Shown here: one piece after another, positions 1-8,400 of the stretch
How positions within the stretch are numbered: the first letter of the stretch is position 1
Layout of the letters: every line of letters starts with the position of its first letter
NCBI RefSeq assembly: GCF_007990715.1
Contig: NZ_BJWY01000060.1
Span: 1 to 41,713, forward strand
Reading direction: 5' to 3'
Source of the DNA: Nocardia seriolae NBRC 15557
Lineage (GTDB): Bacteria; Actinomycetota; Actinomycetes; Mycobacteriales; Mycobacteriaceae
Length of the DNA stretch: 41,713 nt
Position numbers and translations under genes: made by a program
The notes under the pieces: generated by a model
Told to the model about the DNA's origin: nothing
The model's database searches: none
The model's input: the letters and a program-made list of their open reading frames with translations, nothing else

Positions 1-29
1 AGTACTAGCCGCGGGGCGGGCGAGCGGGT

Positions 30-497
30 TCAGTATTCGTTCTTGATCGTGAAGTAGGAACCGCGAATGGTCCCGGCCAGTTTCGACTTCTGCCGCGCGA
101 ACTCGAACTTCGACGCGAGTTCCTCCGGGATCTCCATCCCGTCGGAGAGCTTGAACCCGACCGCCCGCTTCCCGGCGTCATCGAGGGTGTACATGACATT
201 GATGGACAGGCCGCTCTCGTAGAAGACGTAGGCCATGCGAATCCCCTCGACCTCGAATTCGCTGGTTTCCAGCGCAGGCGAGGCGATGACGATCCGGCGT
301 TCTTCTTCGAGGATGCGGTTGATCCAGGCCAGCGTCGCCTTGCCCTGGCCCGCAGGGATCACCGTGAAGACGTGGTCGTATTTGTTCTTGAAGTAGCGAG
401 CCTCGTTCGCCCGCAAACCCGCGAGCGCGTCCGCGACCGGTGACGACTCCAGCCCCGCGGTCGACACATTCACGAAGTCCACGACATAGGCGGTCAT
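30..497 (-). CDS. Hypothetical protein, 155 aa, leaderless
   Basis: I do not recognise this family. The product is a soluble, mixed alpha/beta-looking protein without a signal peptide or membrane segment; it begins MTAYVVDFVNV and has a charged C-terminus ending in IKNEY. A GTG at 500 would add one residue, but the ATG at 497 is preferred because a TAGGGT box (509-504 on the minus strand) lies exactly 6 nt upstream, the spacing of a leaderless transcript. A perfect palindrome at 511-534 separates it from the isomerase gene upstream, so it is probably its own unit and not the last gene of the 2-methylisoborneol operon. Function is unknown. Confidence 0.7.
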   Translation of the reverse strand: MTAYVVDFVNVSTAGLESSPVADALAGLRANEARYFKNKYDHVFTVIPAGQGKATLAWINRILEEERRIVIASPALETSEFEVEGIRMAYVFYESGLSINVMYTLDDAGKRAVGFKLSDGMEIPEELASKFEFARQKSKLAGTIRGSYFTIKNEY

Positions 498-510
498 CAC
501 CCGACCCTAA

Positions 511-534
511 GCGCCCGGCGACGTCGCCGGGCGC
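511..534 (-). terminator. Perfect 24-bp palindrome, probable terminator after idi
   Basis: The 12-base arms GCGCCCGGCGAC and GTCGCCGGGCGC are perfectly complementary. It sits 27 bases beyond the idi stop and just before the -10 box of the next gene. There is no U-tract, as is common in actinomycetes. Confidence 0.6.
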
Positions 535-560
535 AACGCAACGCCCCCGATCTCGGGTGG

Positions 561-1151
561 CTAGGGGCGGGCGGCGGCGATGGTGGTCAGGACGCCGGCC
601 AGCCAGGGGGTGTAGCGCTGGGGGGTGGTGGCCACGTGGTCGGCGAGGGTGTCGGGGCGGATCCAGGCGATATCGGCGACCTCGTCCGGATTCGGTTGCG
701 GCGCGGTGTCTTCCAGCAGGCCGATCAGGACGTGGTCGTATTCGAATTCGACGCGCCCGGTGTTCGGGTCGGTGGCCTGGTAGGTGAAGACGCCGACCTC
801 GCTGAGTTCGGCGCTGATGCCGAGCTCCTCGTGCAGCCGCTTGGCGGCCGCCTCCACGACGGCTTGGCCCGGCTCGGGATGCCCGCAGCAGGTGTTGGTC
901 CACAGCAGCGGGAACCGCGTCTTGACCCCGGCCCGCTGCTGGAGCAGCACCCGTCCGTCGGCGTCGAACAGCAGCACCGAGAACGCCCGGTGCAGGCGGC
1001 CGGGGGCGGTGTGGGCCGCCGCGACCGACAGCGATCCCCGCGCGTGGCCCCGCTCGTCCACGAGCTCGACGAGCAGGGTCTCACGGTCGACGGCCGTCCC
1101 GTCGGCGGGGTCCGCCGGGGTCGGGTCGGAGGTTTCGAGGGAGCCGGTCAC
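561..1151 (-). CDS. idi: Isopentenyl-diphosphate delta-isomerase (type I)
   Basis: Type I IPP isomerase interconverts IPP and DMAPP, the precursors of geranyl diphosphate. The 196-aa Nudix-fold protein carries the signature TNTCCGHP at residues 85-92; Cys89 matches the catalytic cysteine of E. coli Idi. The second motif EFEYDHVL carries the catalytic/metal-binding glutamates. The GTG start overlaps the methyltransferase stop (GTGA at 1148-1151), so the two are translationally coupled. Its place at the end of a 2-methylisoborneol operon suggests that it balances IPP and DMAPP for the C11 terpenoid. The N-terminal 20 residues are Pro/Ala/Asp-rich and probably disordered. Confidence 0.95.
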   Translation of the reverse strand: MTGSLETSDPTPADPADGTAVDRETLLVELVDERGHARGSLSVAAAHTAPGRLHRAFSVLLFDADGRVLLQQRAGVKTRFPLLWTNTCCGHPEPGQAVVEAAAKRLHEELGISAELSEVGVFTYQATDPNTGRVEFEYDHVLIGLLEDTAPQPNPDEVADIAWIRPDTLADHVATTPQRYTPWLAGVLTTIAAARP

Positions 1152-2020
1152 CCTCCCACCTTATCGGCGGTGATCATCAGGTACTGGAAGCTGCCCTCCT
1201 GGTAGGAGGCCAGGAACGGCTGCTCGACACCGGTCGCGAGCTCGGAGTGGGTGCGCAGTTCCCAGTACGGGATGGTCGCCGGGGTGAGATCGGTGACGGC
1301 GATGGGCACCAGGTTGTTGGCCGCCAGCGCCTGGAAGTACTGGCTGCGCGGGTGGATATTGCAGCCGTAGTGGGCGTCGATCCAGCTCACCGAGGCCGAG
1401 CGGGCGCCGAAGACGTCATTGGAGCAGCCGGTGATGCAGACGTAGCGCCCGCCTGGCTCGAGCAGCCGGGAGAACTCGGCGAACAGCTCGAAAAGGTCGA
1501 CGTACATGGTGGTTTCGTTGGTCCAGATGCCGCGCTTGGAGCCCGCCTCGAAACCGGTGTCGAGCATGTTCTTGAAGTGGAAGCGCACCTTGTCGGCGAC
1601 GCCGCGCTCGCGGGCCTGCTCATTGGCGAAGCCCACCTGGTATTCGGAGATGGTGACACCGTCGACCTGGCAGCCGAAGCGCTGATTGGCCATGAAACCG
1701 GTGCCGCCGCGGCCGGATCCGCCGTCCATCAGGTAGCCGCCGGGGCGGACGTCGCCGAGCTGATCGAGCAGGCCGTCGGCCTGGGCGGTCTCGAGCCGGT
1801 GCAGTTCCTTGACGATGCGTTCCTGTCGGGTCTCCTCGGGGCCCTCCAGCACCGTCAGGTCGGGCTCGCCGACGCCGTAGTGGTGGTGGTAGAGCCCGTC
1901 CACCTCACCGAGCTTGGTGTTGACCCGGTCGTCATTGGGGTTGTTGTTCCAGTAGGACGCGACCGACTTCTGGTATTCGGTCTTCAGCACGGCGTCCGGC
2001 TGGGGGTGGAGCGCGGTCAT
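1148..2020 (-). CDS. Geranyl diphosphate 2-C-methyltransferase
   Basis: This SAM-dependent enzyme methylates C2 of geranyl diphosphate to give 2-methyl-GPP, the C11 substrate of 2-methylisoborneol synthase. The 290-aa length and landmarks fit the family of Streptomyces coelicolor SCO7701: an N-terminal segment with SVASYWNNNPNDDRVN and YHHHYGVG, a SAM-binding loop GYLMDGGSGRGGTGF (about residues 94-108), then GVTISEYQVGFAN and the acidic stretch WTNETTMYVDLFELF. It lies 83 nt after the synthase reading frame, with an AGAGGA ribosome-binding site, and overlaps idi by 4 nt. The gene is intact, unlike its neighbour. Confidence 0.95.
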   Translation of the reverse strand: MTALHPQPDAVLKTEYQKSVASYWNNNPNDDRVNTKLGEVDGLYHHHYGVGEPDLTVLEGPEETRQERIVKELHRLETAQADGLLDQLGDVRPGGYLMDGGSGRGGTGFMANQRFGCQVDGVTISEYQVGFANEQARERGVADKVRFHFKNMLDTGFEAGSKRGIWTNETTMYVDLFELFAEFSRLLEPGGRYVCITGCSNDVFGARSASVSWIDAHYGCNIHPRSQYFQALAANNLVPIAVTDLTPATIPYWELRTHSELATGVEQPFLASYQEGSFQYLMITADKVGG

Positions 2021-2103
2021 GACAGGTCATCCTCTCGAATGGGTGATATGACGCTGGAAGTACTGCGCGCGGAATCTGCGGATTTCCGGGGAAGTGCTGT
2101 GTT

Positions 2104-3481
2104 TCAGGGACTTTCCTTGTAGCGGCGGCTGTCCGCGTGCCAGGCCCGATTGCCGCCCATCCAGGCCCACAGGCCGGTGAGGAAGCGGCGCAGCTCCGGG
2201 GATGCGGTGGCCGCGAGCAGTCCCGCCTCGGCCTCGAAGCGGTGCACGAGTTCGTCGTGGACCTCGGCGGTGCGCTGCACGGCCTCGCGACGCGAGCAGT
2301 TCTCCTCGGCGGCGAGCACCGTGGGGAGGTTGAATTCCCTTCCGCCGGAGAGGTCTTCGCGCGCCATCGAGTAGAGGTCGTTGACCATCTGGCTGGCCAG
2401 CGCGGCGGTGGTGACCACCCGCCGCACCCGCGGATCGGCGTACTCCGCGGCCGGCAGTTCGTAGCCGCCCACCGCGTCGAGCGGGGCCATGCACGGCATG
2501 GAAACTGTGCGGTTGCCGGTTGAGCAGGTACTCCCACACCGGTGGCATCCGCCCCGCCGCCCGCCAGCCCGCCTCCGCGCCGAGTGCGATGAACCAGCCC
2601 GCGATCTCGGTGCGCAGCCGCGCCACCTGGGTCGGGGTGGCGAAACGCGACAGGTGCTCGAACGAGGTCCGGAAGGCCCGCAGGATCGGATCGTCCCGCA
2701 TGGCCGCCTCCACCTTGACCTGGTAGCGCAGCGGCAGATGCACCGGATCCATTGCGGCGGCGGCCAATTCCAGTCGCGGCCCCAATTCCGCCTCCGCGCT
2801 GGACTTGGAGCCGTCCGGCGCGATGTCGCTGGCGTCCTCCTCGCAGTAGTAGTCGTCCACCGACCACTCCGACACCGCGCACTTGGCCGCCGCCAACAGC
2901 CGATCCGCATCGTCGCAGTCCGGATGCGCCAGCATGATCAATCGCCCGAAGTCGGCCTTGCGCAGATCGTCCAGCCGTCCTTCGTACAGGCCGATCTCCT
3001 CGGCCCAGGCGATGATCCCGGCATTGACCGCCTCCGCCAGCAGCGGATCGTCGCGCACCGGCGGCGGACAGTAGAGCGCCGGAATCGCGGAGCCCCGGGT
3101 GCGCCGCACAGACGCGGTCCCGATCCCGCTGGGACCGTGGGATATCCGTCGCGGCCCGACCGAACCCGCCGACGAGGCCGGAACCGGTTGTGCCGCACCA
3201 CTGACGGCACCGGCGGCGCCCTTCGGGTCGGGCAGGATTGTCACCGCGTCGGCGGGGCTGATGCCCGCTGGTGCGGCGGTCACGTCCGTGGCGATGGTCG
3301 CCGCGCCGCGCTCGGCGGCATCGGTTTCGGCGGGTGGGGCGGGGAGCCGGACAGCGCCCAGTGAGCGGGGGATCTGCCGAAGCGGCTGGGGGACAGGGGA
3401 GGTGGGCGGGTGGGGCGTCGGCATCGCGCCGCCAGCAGGCGATGGCGGGCGCGATGCCTGTCCCGCGAGCTCCGTGATCAC
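2104..3481 (-). pseudogene. 2-methylisoborneol synthase, catalytic part, broken by a frameshift near 2500
   Basis: The enzyme cyclises 2-methyl-GPP to 2-methylisoborneol (class I terpene cyclase). From the GTG at 3481 one frame gives a Pro/Ala-rich disordered stretch with GPSGIGTASVR (about residues 116-126), then the cyclase fold with the aspartate-rich motif DDYYCEE (about 209-215), up to LLNRQPHSF. At the GG pair 2500-2501 the homology moves one base on, continuing as MPCMAPLDAVGGYELP, the metal-binding NDLYSMARED, and ending RRYKESP at 2104. Dropping one base at 2500-2501 gives about 458 aa, close to the 440 aa of SCO7700. As written, the frame runs to a meaningless tail ending at 2027. 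This is either a sequencing error or a real inactivating indel. The true N-terminus probably lies in the preceding ORF (3478-3750). Confidence 0.85.
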
Positions 3482-3750
3482 CTGGGGGGGGTGGGTAGGT
3501 TGATCACGAGGCTCGGGGCCCCGAGGCCGGAGGGGCCGAGCAGCCGTCGGGGGGAGTGGGTCTCGGCGGCGTCGGACACGCCGAGGCGGGGATCATCCGT
3601 GCCGAGCGAAGACTCCGGGGCGGCAACGGCTTCGGTTGCCGCGAGCAGGGTTTGCGGGGCGGTGGTGCCGAGGTTGGTCAGCAGGGCGGCGACGGCCGCT
3701 GCCACCTCGGAGGTGGCAGGCGGGGCCGCGGCGCGGGAGAGCACCGACAT
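3478..3750 (-). CDS. N-terminal segment of 2-MIB synthase (probable encapsulin cargo-loading domain), in a separate frame
   Basis: This 90-aa Ala/Pro/Thr-rich, probably disordered ORF starts 15 nt after the encapsulin gene behind a good ribosome-binding site (GAGGTG). It contains LLGPSGLGAPSL (residues 70-81), a second copy of the GPSGxG motif also present in the synthase ORF. It ends at a TGA overlapping the synthase GTG (GTGA, 3478-3481), a few bases after a run of eight G on the plus strand (3484-3491). A one-base slip there fuses it in frame with the synthase, giving about 548 aa. In the S. griseus system a disordered N-terminal domain of the synthase mediates loading into the shell; I infer the same role here. 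The alternative is a separate translationally coupled peptide. Confidence 0.6.
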   Translation of the reverse strand: MSVLSRAAAPPATSEVAAAVAALLTNLGTTAPQTLLAATEAVAAPESSLGTDDPRLGVSDAAETHSPRRLLGPSGLGAPSLVINLPTPPR

Positions 3751-3765
3751 GACGGCACACCTCGC

Positions 3766-5172
3766 TCAGTCGGACTGACGGGCGACCAGCACATTGTCGA
3801 GAATGCCGAGCGCGTCGGGGACCAGGACGGCGGCCGAGTAGTAGCAGCTGACCAGGTAGGAGATGATCGACTGGTCGTCGATCCCCTTGAAACGGACGTT
3901 CAGGCTGGGCTCGTACTCGTCCGGAATCCCGGTCTGGTGCAAGCCGATCACGCCCTGATCCTTCTCGCCGGTGCGCATGGCCAGGATCGAGGTGGTCTGG
4001 GTGTCGCTGACCGGGATCTTGCCGCACGGGAAGATCGGCACCCCGCGCCAGGCGAACACGCGGTGGCCGTCCACCTCCACCGGGTCGGGATAGATTCCGC
4101 GCTTGGAACATTCGCGGCCGAACGCGGCGATCGCCTTGGGGTGGGCCAGGAACAGCTTGGTGGAGCGGCGCATGGACAGCAGCTCGTCCATATCGTCGGG
4201 CGTGGGCGCGCCGGCCTCGGTGTAGATGCGCTGCTTGAGATCACAGTTGTGGAGCAGGCCGAAGTCCGGGTTGTTGACCAGGTCGTATTCGCGGCGCTCG
4301 TAGAGGGACTCGATGGTCAGGCGCAGCTGCTGCTCGATCTGATCCATCGGGTCGTTGAACAGGTCGGCGACGCGGGTGTGCACGCGCAGCACCGACTGGG
4401 CCAGGCTGAGTTCGTATTCGCGGGGCTGGGAGTCGTAGTCGACATAGGTGCCGTCGAGCATCGGTTCCCCGGAATGGCCGGAGGAGATGACGATCTCGGC
4501 CTCGCCGTACTTGTTCTGCGGCAGCGCCGGGGCGTGCGCGACGGCGGAAAGATGTTCGGCCAGCGCCGGAATGTTCTCGGTGAGCTGGTTCACGGTGGCG
4601 CGCGAGAGCACCAGCATGGTGGTGGGGGTGACCGTCTTGACGGTGACCGGCCAGATGGCGTCGGGATCGGTGAGGGTCTCGTCGCCGAAGAAGTCGCCGC
4701 CGCCGAGCATGCCGACCTTGGTGGTCTCGCCGTACTCGCCGGTGCCGATCTTGGAGAGCTTGCCGTGCACGATCAGCAGCACCTGGTCCATGGGGTTGCC
4801 GAATTCGGCGACCACGGTGCCGGGTGGCAGGTCCCGCTGTTCGAAACGCCCGGCCACGGTGGCCAGGATCTCCTCGTCCTCGAAGCCGCGCAGCTCCGGC
4901 AGTTCCTGCAGTTCGAGCGGGATGACCCGGGCGGACGGGCCGTTGATGATGTACTCCACCTCGCCATAGCCGACGGTGTGGGTCAGACGGCGGTTGACGC
5001 GGTAGATACCGCCCTTCACCTGGGTCCACGGCAGCGAGCGGGTCAGCCAGCGGGAGCTGATGCCCTGCATCTGCGGTTCGGATTTGGTGGTGTGGGCCAG
5101 TTGGTGGGCGGCCGCGGTACTGAGGGACTTGCGCTGGCCGTTCTCGGTCTGAAGTGGCATTTCAATGGTCAT
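3766..5172 (-). CDS. Family 2B encapsulin shell protein (EshA-type)
   Basis: This is the homologue of S. griseus EshA, long called a cyclic-nucleotide-binding regulator and now known to be an HK97-fold encapsulin that builds a shell around 2-methylisoborneol synthase. The 468-aa protein has an N-terminal arm (1-50), shell-fold segments (about 51-95), an inserted cyclic-nucleotide-binding-like domain (about 95-215, with EFGNPMDQVLLIVHGKL and FFGDETL) and the rest of the shell fold (about 220-468). The phosphate-binding PRxA stretch of true cAMP pockets is replaced by AIWPVTV, so cAMP binding is doubtful. The start is the ATG at 5172 (GAGGTGAGG upstream), not the longer frame to 5265. It is first in the operon and 15 nt before the putative cargo domain. 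Confidence 0.92.
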   Translation of the reverse strand: MTIEMPLQTENGQRKSLSTAAAHQLAHTTKSEPQMQGISSRWLTRSLPWTQVKGGIYRVNRRLTHTVGYGEVEYIINGPSARVIPLELQELPELRGFEDEEILATVAGRFEQRDLPPGTVVAEFGNPMDQVLLIVHGKLSKIGTGEYGETTKVGMLGGGDFFGDETLTDPDAIWPVTVKTVTPTTMLVLSRATVNQLTENIPALAEHLSAVAHAPALPQNKYGEAEIVISSGHSGEPMLDGTYVDYDSQPREYELSLAQSVLRVHTRVADLFNDPMDQIEQQLRLTIESLYERREYDLVNNPDFGLLHNCDLKQRIYTEAGAPTPDDMDELLSMRRSTKLFLAHPKAIAAFGRECSKRGIYPDPVEVDGHRVFAWRGVPIFPCGKIPVSDTQTTSILAMRTGEKDQGVIGLHQTGIPDEYEPSLNVRFKGIDDQSIISYLVSCYYSAAVLVPDALGILDNVLVARQSD

Positions 5173-5460
5173 GCTGTGGTCCTCACCTCGAAGGGATACC
5201 GCGGAGACAGGCGGTGGAGTCCACGGCGAAAAGGCGGCCCGAATGGGTCTGCGGGAATTAGTCAAGTGGGTGAATTGACAAGCGCGACAGTGCGTTCCAG
5301 CGCTACCGATGGTAGGTCTCGAGCCCCGGTGGCGGATCGAAATGCCAAAACATGATGCCTGGAATGTTGCTGTATCGCGTAGAACAGAAACGGCCGGTTT
5401 GGTTAGCCGCCGTTAGCCCGCATGGTGCTGGTCACAGCGCCAGCGCAGTAGGGTGGTGCT
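5173..5460. other. Divergent intergenic region, encapsulin / lipase-ligase fusion
   Basis: This 288-bp region must hold the promoter of the 2-methylisoborneol operon (minus) and of the fusion gene (plus). A short palindrome CTACC-GAT-GGTAG lies at 5303-5315 and a direct repeat GTTAGCC at about 5402-5417. On the plus strand a TAGGGT box at 5449-5454 is 6 nt before the ATG at 5461. No clear -35 was recognised for either direction. Confidence 0.35.
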
Positions 5461-8400
5461 ATGGCAAGCTCATCGGGACGCGTCGGGGCGGGTGACGCTG
5501 GTCAGGGCCAGGAAAAGTCTGGGAGAGAAGCCGTGAAATTCAATAGCAGGTCCGTTGTCGGTCCGATCGAGCGACTCGTCGCGACCGCGCAGAACGGGCT
5601 CGAGGTGATCCGGTTCGGGGGACTGGTTCACGAGATCGAGTCGTCGCCGTACGAGGTGGTCGAGCGCAAGCGGATGTACCGCCTGCGGCACTACTTCCCC
5701 GACGACACCGGGGCGGACCGTCCGGTGGTGGTGCTGGTGCCGCCCATCATGGTGACCGCCGAGATCTGGGACGTGAATGCCGCCGACGGGGCGGTCGGCA
5801 TTCTGCACCAGGGCGGAATCGATTGCTGGGTGGTCGATTTCGGCTCACCCGCCACCGAAGAGGGCGGCTGGGACCGGGATCTGGCCGACCACGTGCTGGC
5901 GGTCTCGAGCGCCATCGACGCCGTCACCGAAATCACCGGCCGCGCCGTGCATCTCATGGGGTACTCCCAGGGCGGCATGTTCGCCTACCAGACCGCGGCC
6001 TACCGCTACGGCAAGGGCGTGGAGTCCATCGTCACCTTCGGCAGCCCGGTCGACGCCGTCGCGGGCATGCCCTTCGGCCTGCCGCACGGGCTGGTCTCCG
6101 ACGCCGCGGACTTTCTCACCGATCACGTGCTGAACCGGTTGCCGATCACCGATTCCATGGTGCGACTGGGCTTCCAGGCCCTGGACCCGGTCAAGACCGT
6201 GCGGGCCCGCATCGACTTCCTGCGTCAGCTGCACAATCGTGAGGCGCTGCTGCCCAAGGAGCGGCAGCGCCGGTTCCTGGAGGTCGACGGTTTCATCGGC
6301 TACCCGGGGCCCGCGCTCACCGATCTGCTCCAGCAGTTCGTCAAGCACAATCGAATGATGCTGGGCGGGTTCGTGATCCGTGATCAGCTCATCTCGCTGG
6401 CGGAGATCAAGTGCCCGATCCTGGCCTTCGTCGGCGAGGTCGACGACATCGGCCAGCCGGCCGCGGTGCGCGGCATCGTGCGTGCCGCGCCGAATGCCGA
6501 GGTGTACGAGACCAGCATTGTGGCCGGGCATTTCGGGCTGGTGTCGGGTTCCAGCGCCACCAAGCACACCTGGCCCGTGGTGCGCGACTGGGTCAACCAT
6601 CTCAGCGGTCGCGGTGAACTGCCCGAGCAGGTCGAGCGCATGAGCACCGAGGTGGTTCGCAACGGCCCGCGCACCGGGCTCACCCGCGCGGTGCACGCCA
6701 TCGGCAGCCTGGCCGAGGCCGGGACCAGCCTGGGCAAGACCATCGAGGGCGTGGCCGGGCAGACGCTGCGCGGCACCGTCGAGCTCACCGGCGAGGCGGC
6801 GCGGGCGCTGCCGCGCCTGACCCGGCTGGGCATGATCCAGCCGCACACCCGGATCTCGCTGGGGCGCTTGCTGGAAGAGCAGGCGCGGCGCGGGCCGCAG
6901 CGGGAGCTGTTCCTGTTCGACGATCGGGTGCACACCGCGCAGGCGGTCAATCAGCGCATCGACAATGTGGTGCGCGGGCTGATCTCGGTCGGGGTGCGGC
7001 CGGCCACCCGGGTCGGCGTGGTGATGGAGACCCGGCCCTCGGCGCTGGTCGCCATCGCGGCGCTCTCGCGTCTGGGCGCGGTGGCGGTGCTGCTCGCGCC
7101 GAACAGTGAACTGTCGAAGGTGGTGGAGCTGACCGGGACCCGGCTGCTGATCACCGATCCGGAGAACCTCGCCAGCGCGGCGGCCACCGGGCATCGGGTG
7201 CTGGTGCTCGGCGGTGGTGAGGCGCGCGGCCTCGCCGTTCCCGAGGGCACCGACGTGGTCGACATGGAGAAGATCGATCCGGCGGCGGTGACGCTGCCCG
7301 CCTGGTACCGGCCGAATCCGGGGCTGGCGCGGGAGCTGGCGTTCATCCTGGTGACGGGCACCGGCGACAAGTTCGACGTCAAGTACGTCACCAACCACCG
7401 GTGGGCGCTGTCGGCCTTCGGCACCGCCTCGGCCGCCGACCTGGGCCGCCACGACACCGTGTACTGCCTTGCGCCGCTGCATCATTCGTCCGGGCTGCTG
7501 GTCAGCCTGGGCGGTGCGGTGGCCGGTGGCAGCCGGATCGCGCTGGCACGCTCGCTGGATCCGGCGCGCTTCGCCGAGGAGGTGCACCGCTACGGCGTCA
7601 CCGTGGTCACCTACACCTGGACCATGCTTCGCGACATCCTCGACGCCGACACCTTCCCCAACGGGCACCCGCATCCGATCCGCCTGTTCATCGGTTCCGG
7701 TATGCCGCGCGGGCTGTGGCGGCGCACGCAGGAGCGTTTCGAGCCCGCCAAGGTGCTGGAGTTCTACGCCTCCATCGAGGGAGACGTGGTGCTGGCCAAC
7801 GTCTCCGGCGTGAAGGTCGGGTCCAAGGGGCGTCCGGTGCCGGGCACGGCCAAGGTCGAGCTCATCGGATACGACCCGCTGACCGATGAAATCCAGGTCG
7901 AGGACACCGGTTTCGCGCGCCGCTGCGCCGACAACGAGGTGGGGCTGCTCATCGGCACCGTCTCCGACACCGTCGATCTCTCGGCCGGTGGTTTGCGCGG
8001 CGTCTTCACCCCCGGCGACGCCTGGATGCCGACGGAGAACCTCTTCCGCCGCGACAGCGACGGCGACTACTGGCTCATGGACCGCCGCGACACGGTGATC
8101 CCGACACCCCGCGGCCCGGTCTACACCCAGCCGATCGTGGATGTGCTCAACGACATCCAGGCCGTGGACATGGAGGTCGCCTTCGGTCTCCCGGCCGGTG
8201 ACCGCATCCTCGCGGTGGCCGCCGTCAGCGTCCGCGCGGGCTTCACCCTGGCCCCGAAGGACGTCACCGAGGCGGTCCGTGCCCTCACCCCCGACCAGCG
8301 CCCCGACATCGTCTACGTCGTCGAGGACATCCCCCGCAGCTCGACCTTCCGCCCCTCAACCCGGGCGGTCCAGGCGGCGGGCCGCTCCGAACCCGACGAC

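Noticed and set aside
2027..2499. The C-terminal tail of the uninterrupted 484-codon synthase frame
   Set aside because: After residue 327 it is Arg/Gly-rich nonsense, while the neighbouring frame carries the conserved NDLYSMARED and GNRAWH parts.
3766..5172. Annotation as a Crp-family transcription regulator
   Set aside because: There is no DNA-binding helix-turn-helix; the flanking sequence is encapsulin shell fold, and the gene sits in a 2-MIB operon.
3556..5355. A 599-codon plus-strand open frame opposite the encapsulin gene
   Set aside because: It is antisense to a clear encapsulin, has Gly/Val/Asp-rich low-complexity content typical of high-GC antisense frames, and no family motifs.
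5845..7674. A 609-codon minus-strand open frame
   Set aside because: Lies wholly within the hydrolase-ligase gene; composition (Arg, Gln, His, Pro) is that of a shadow frame.
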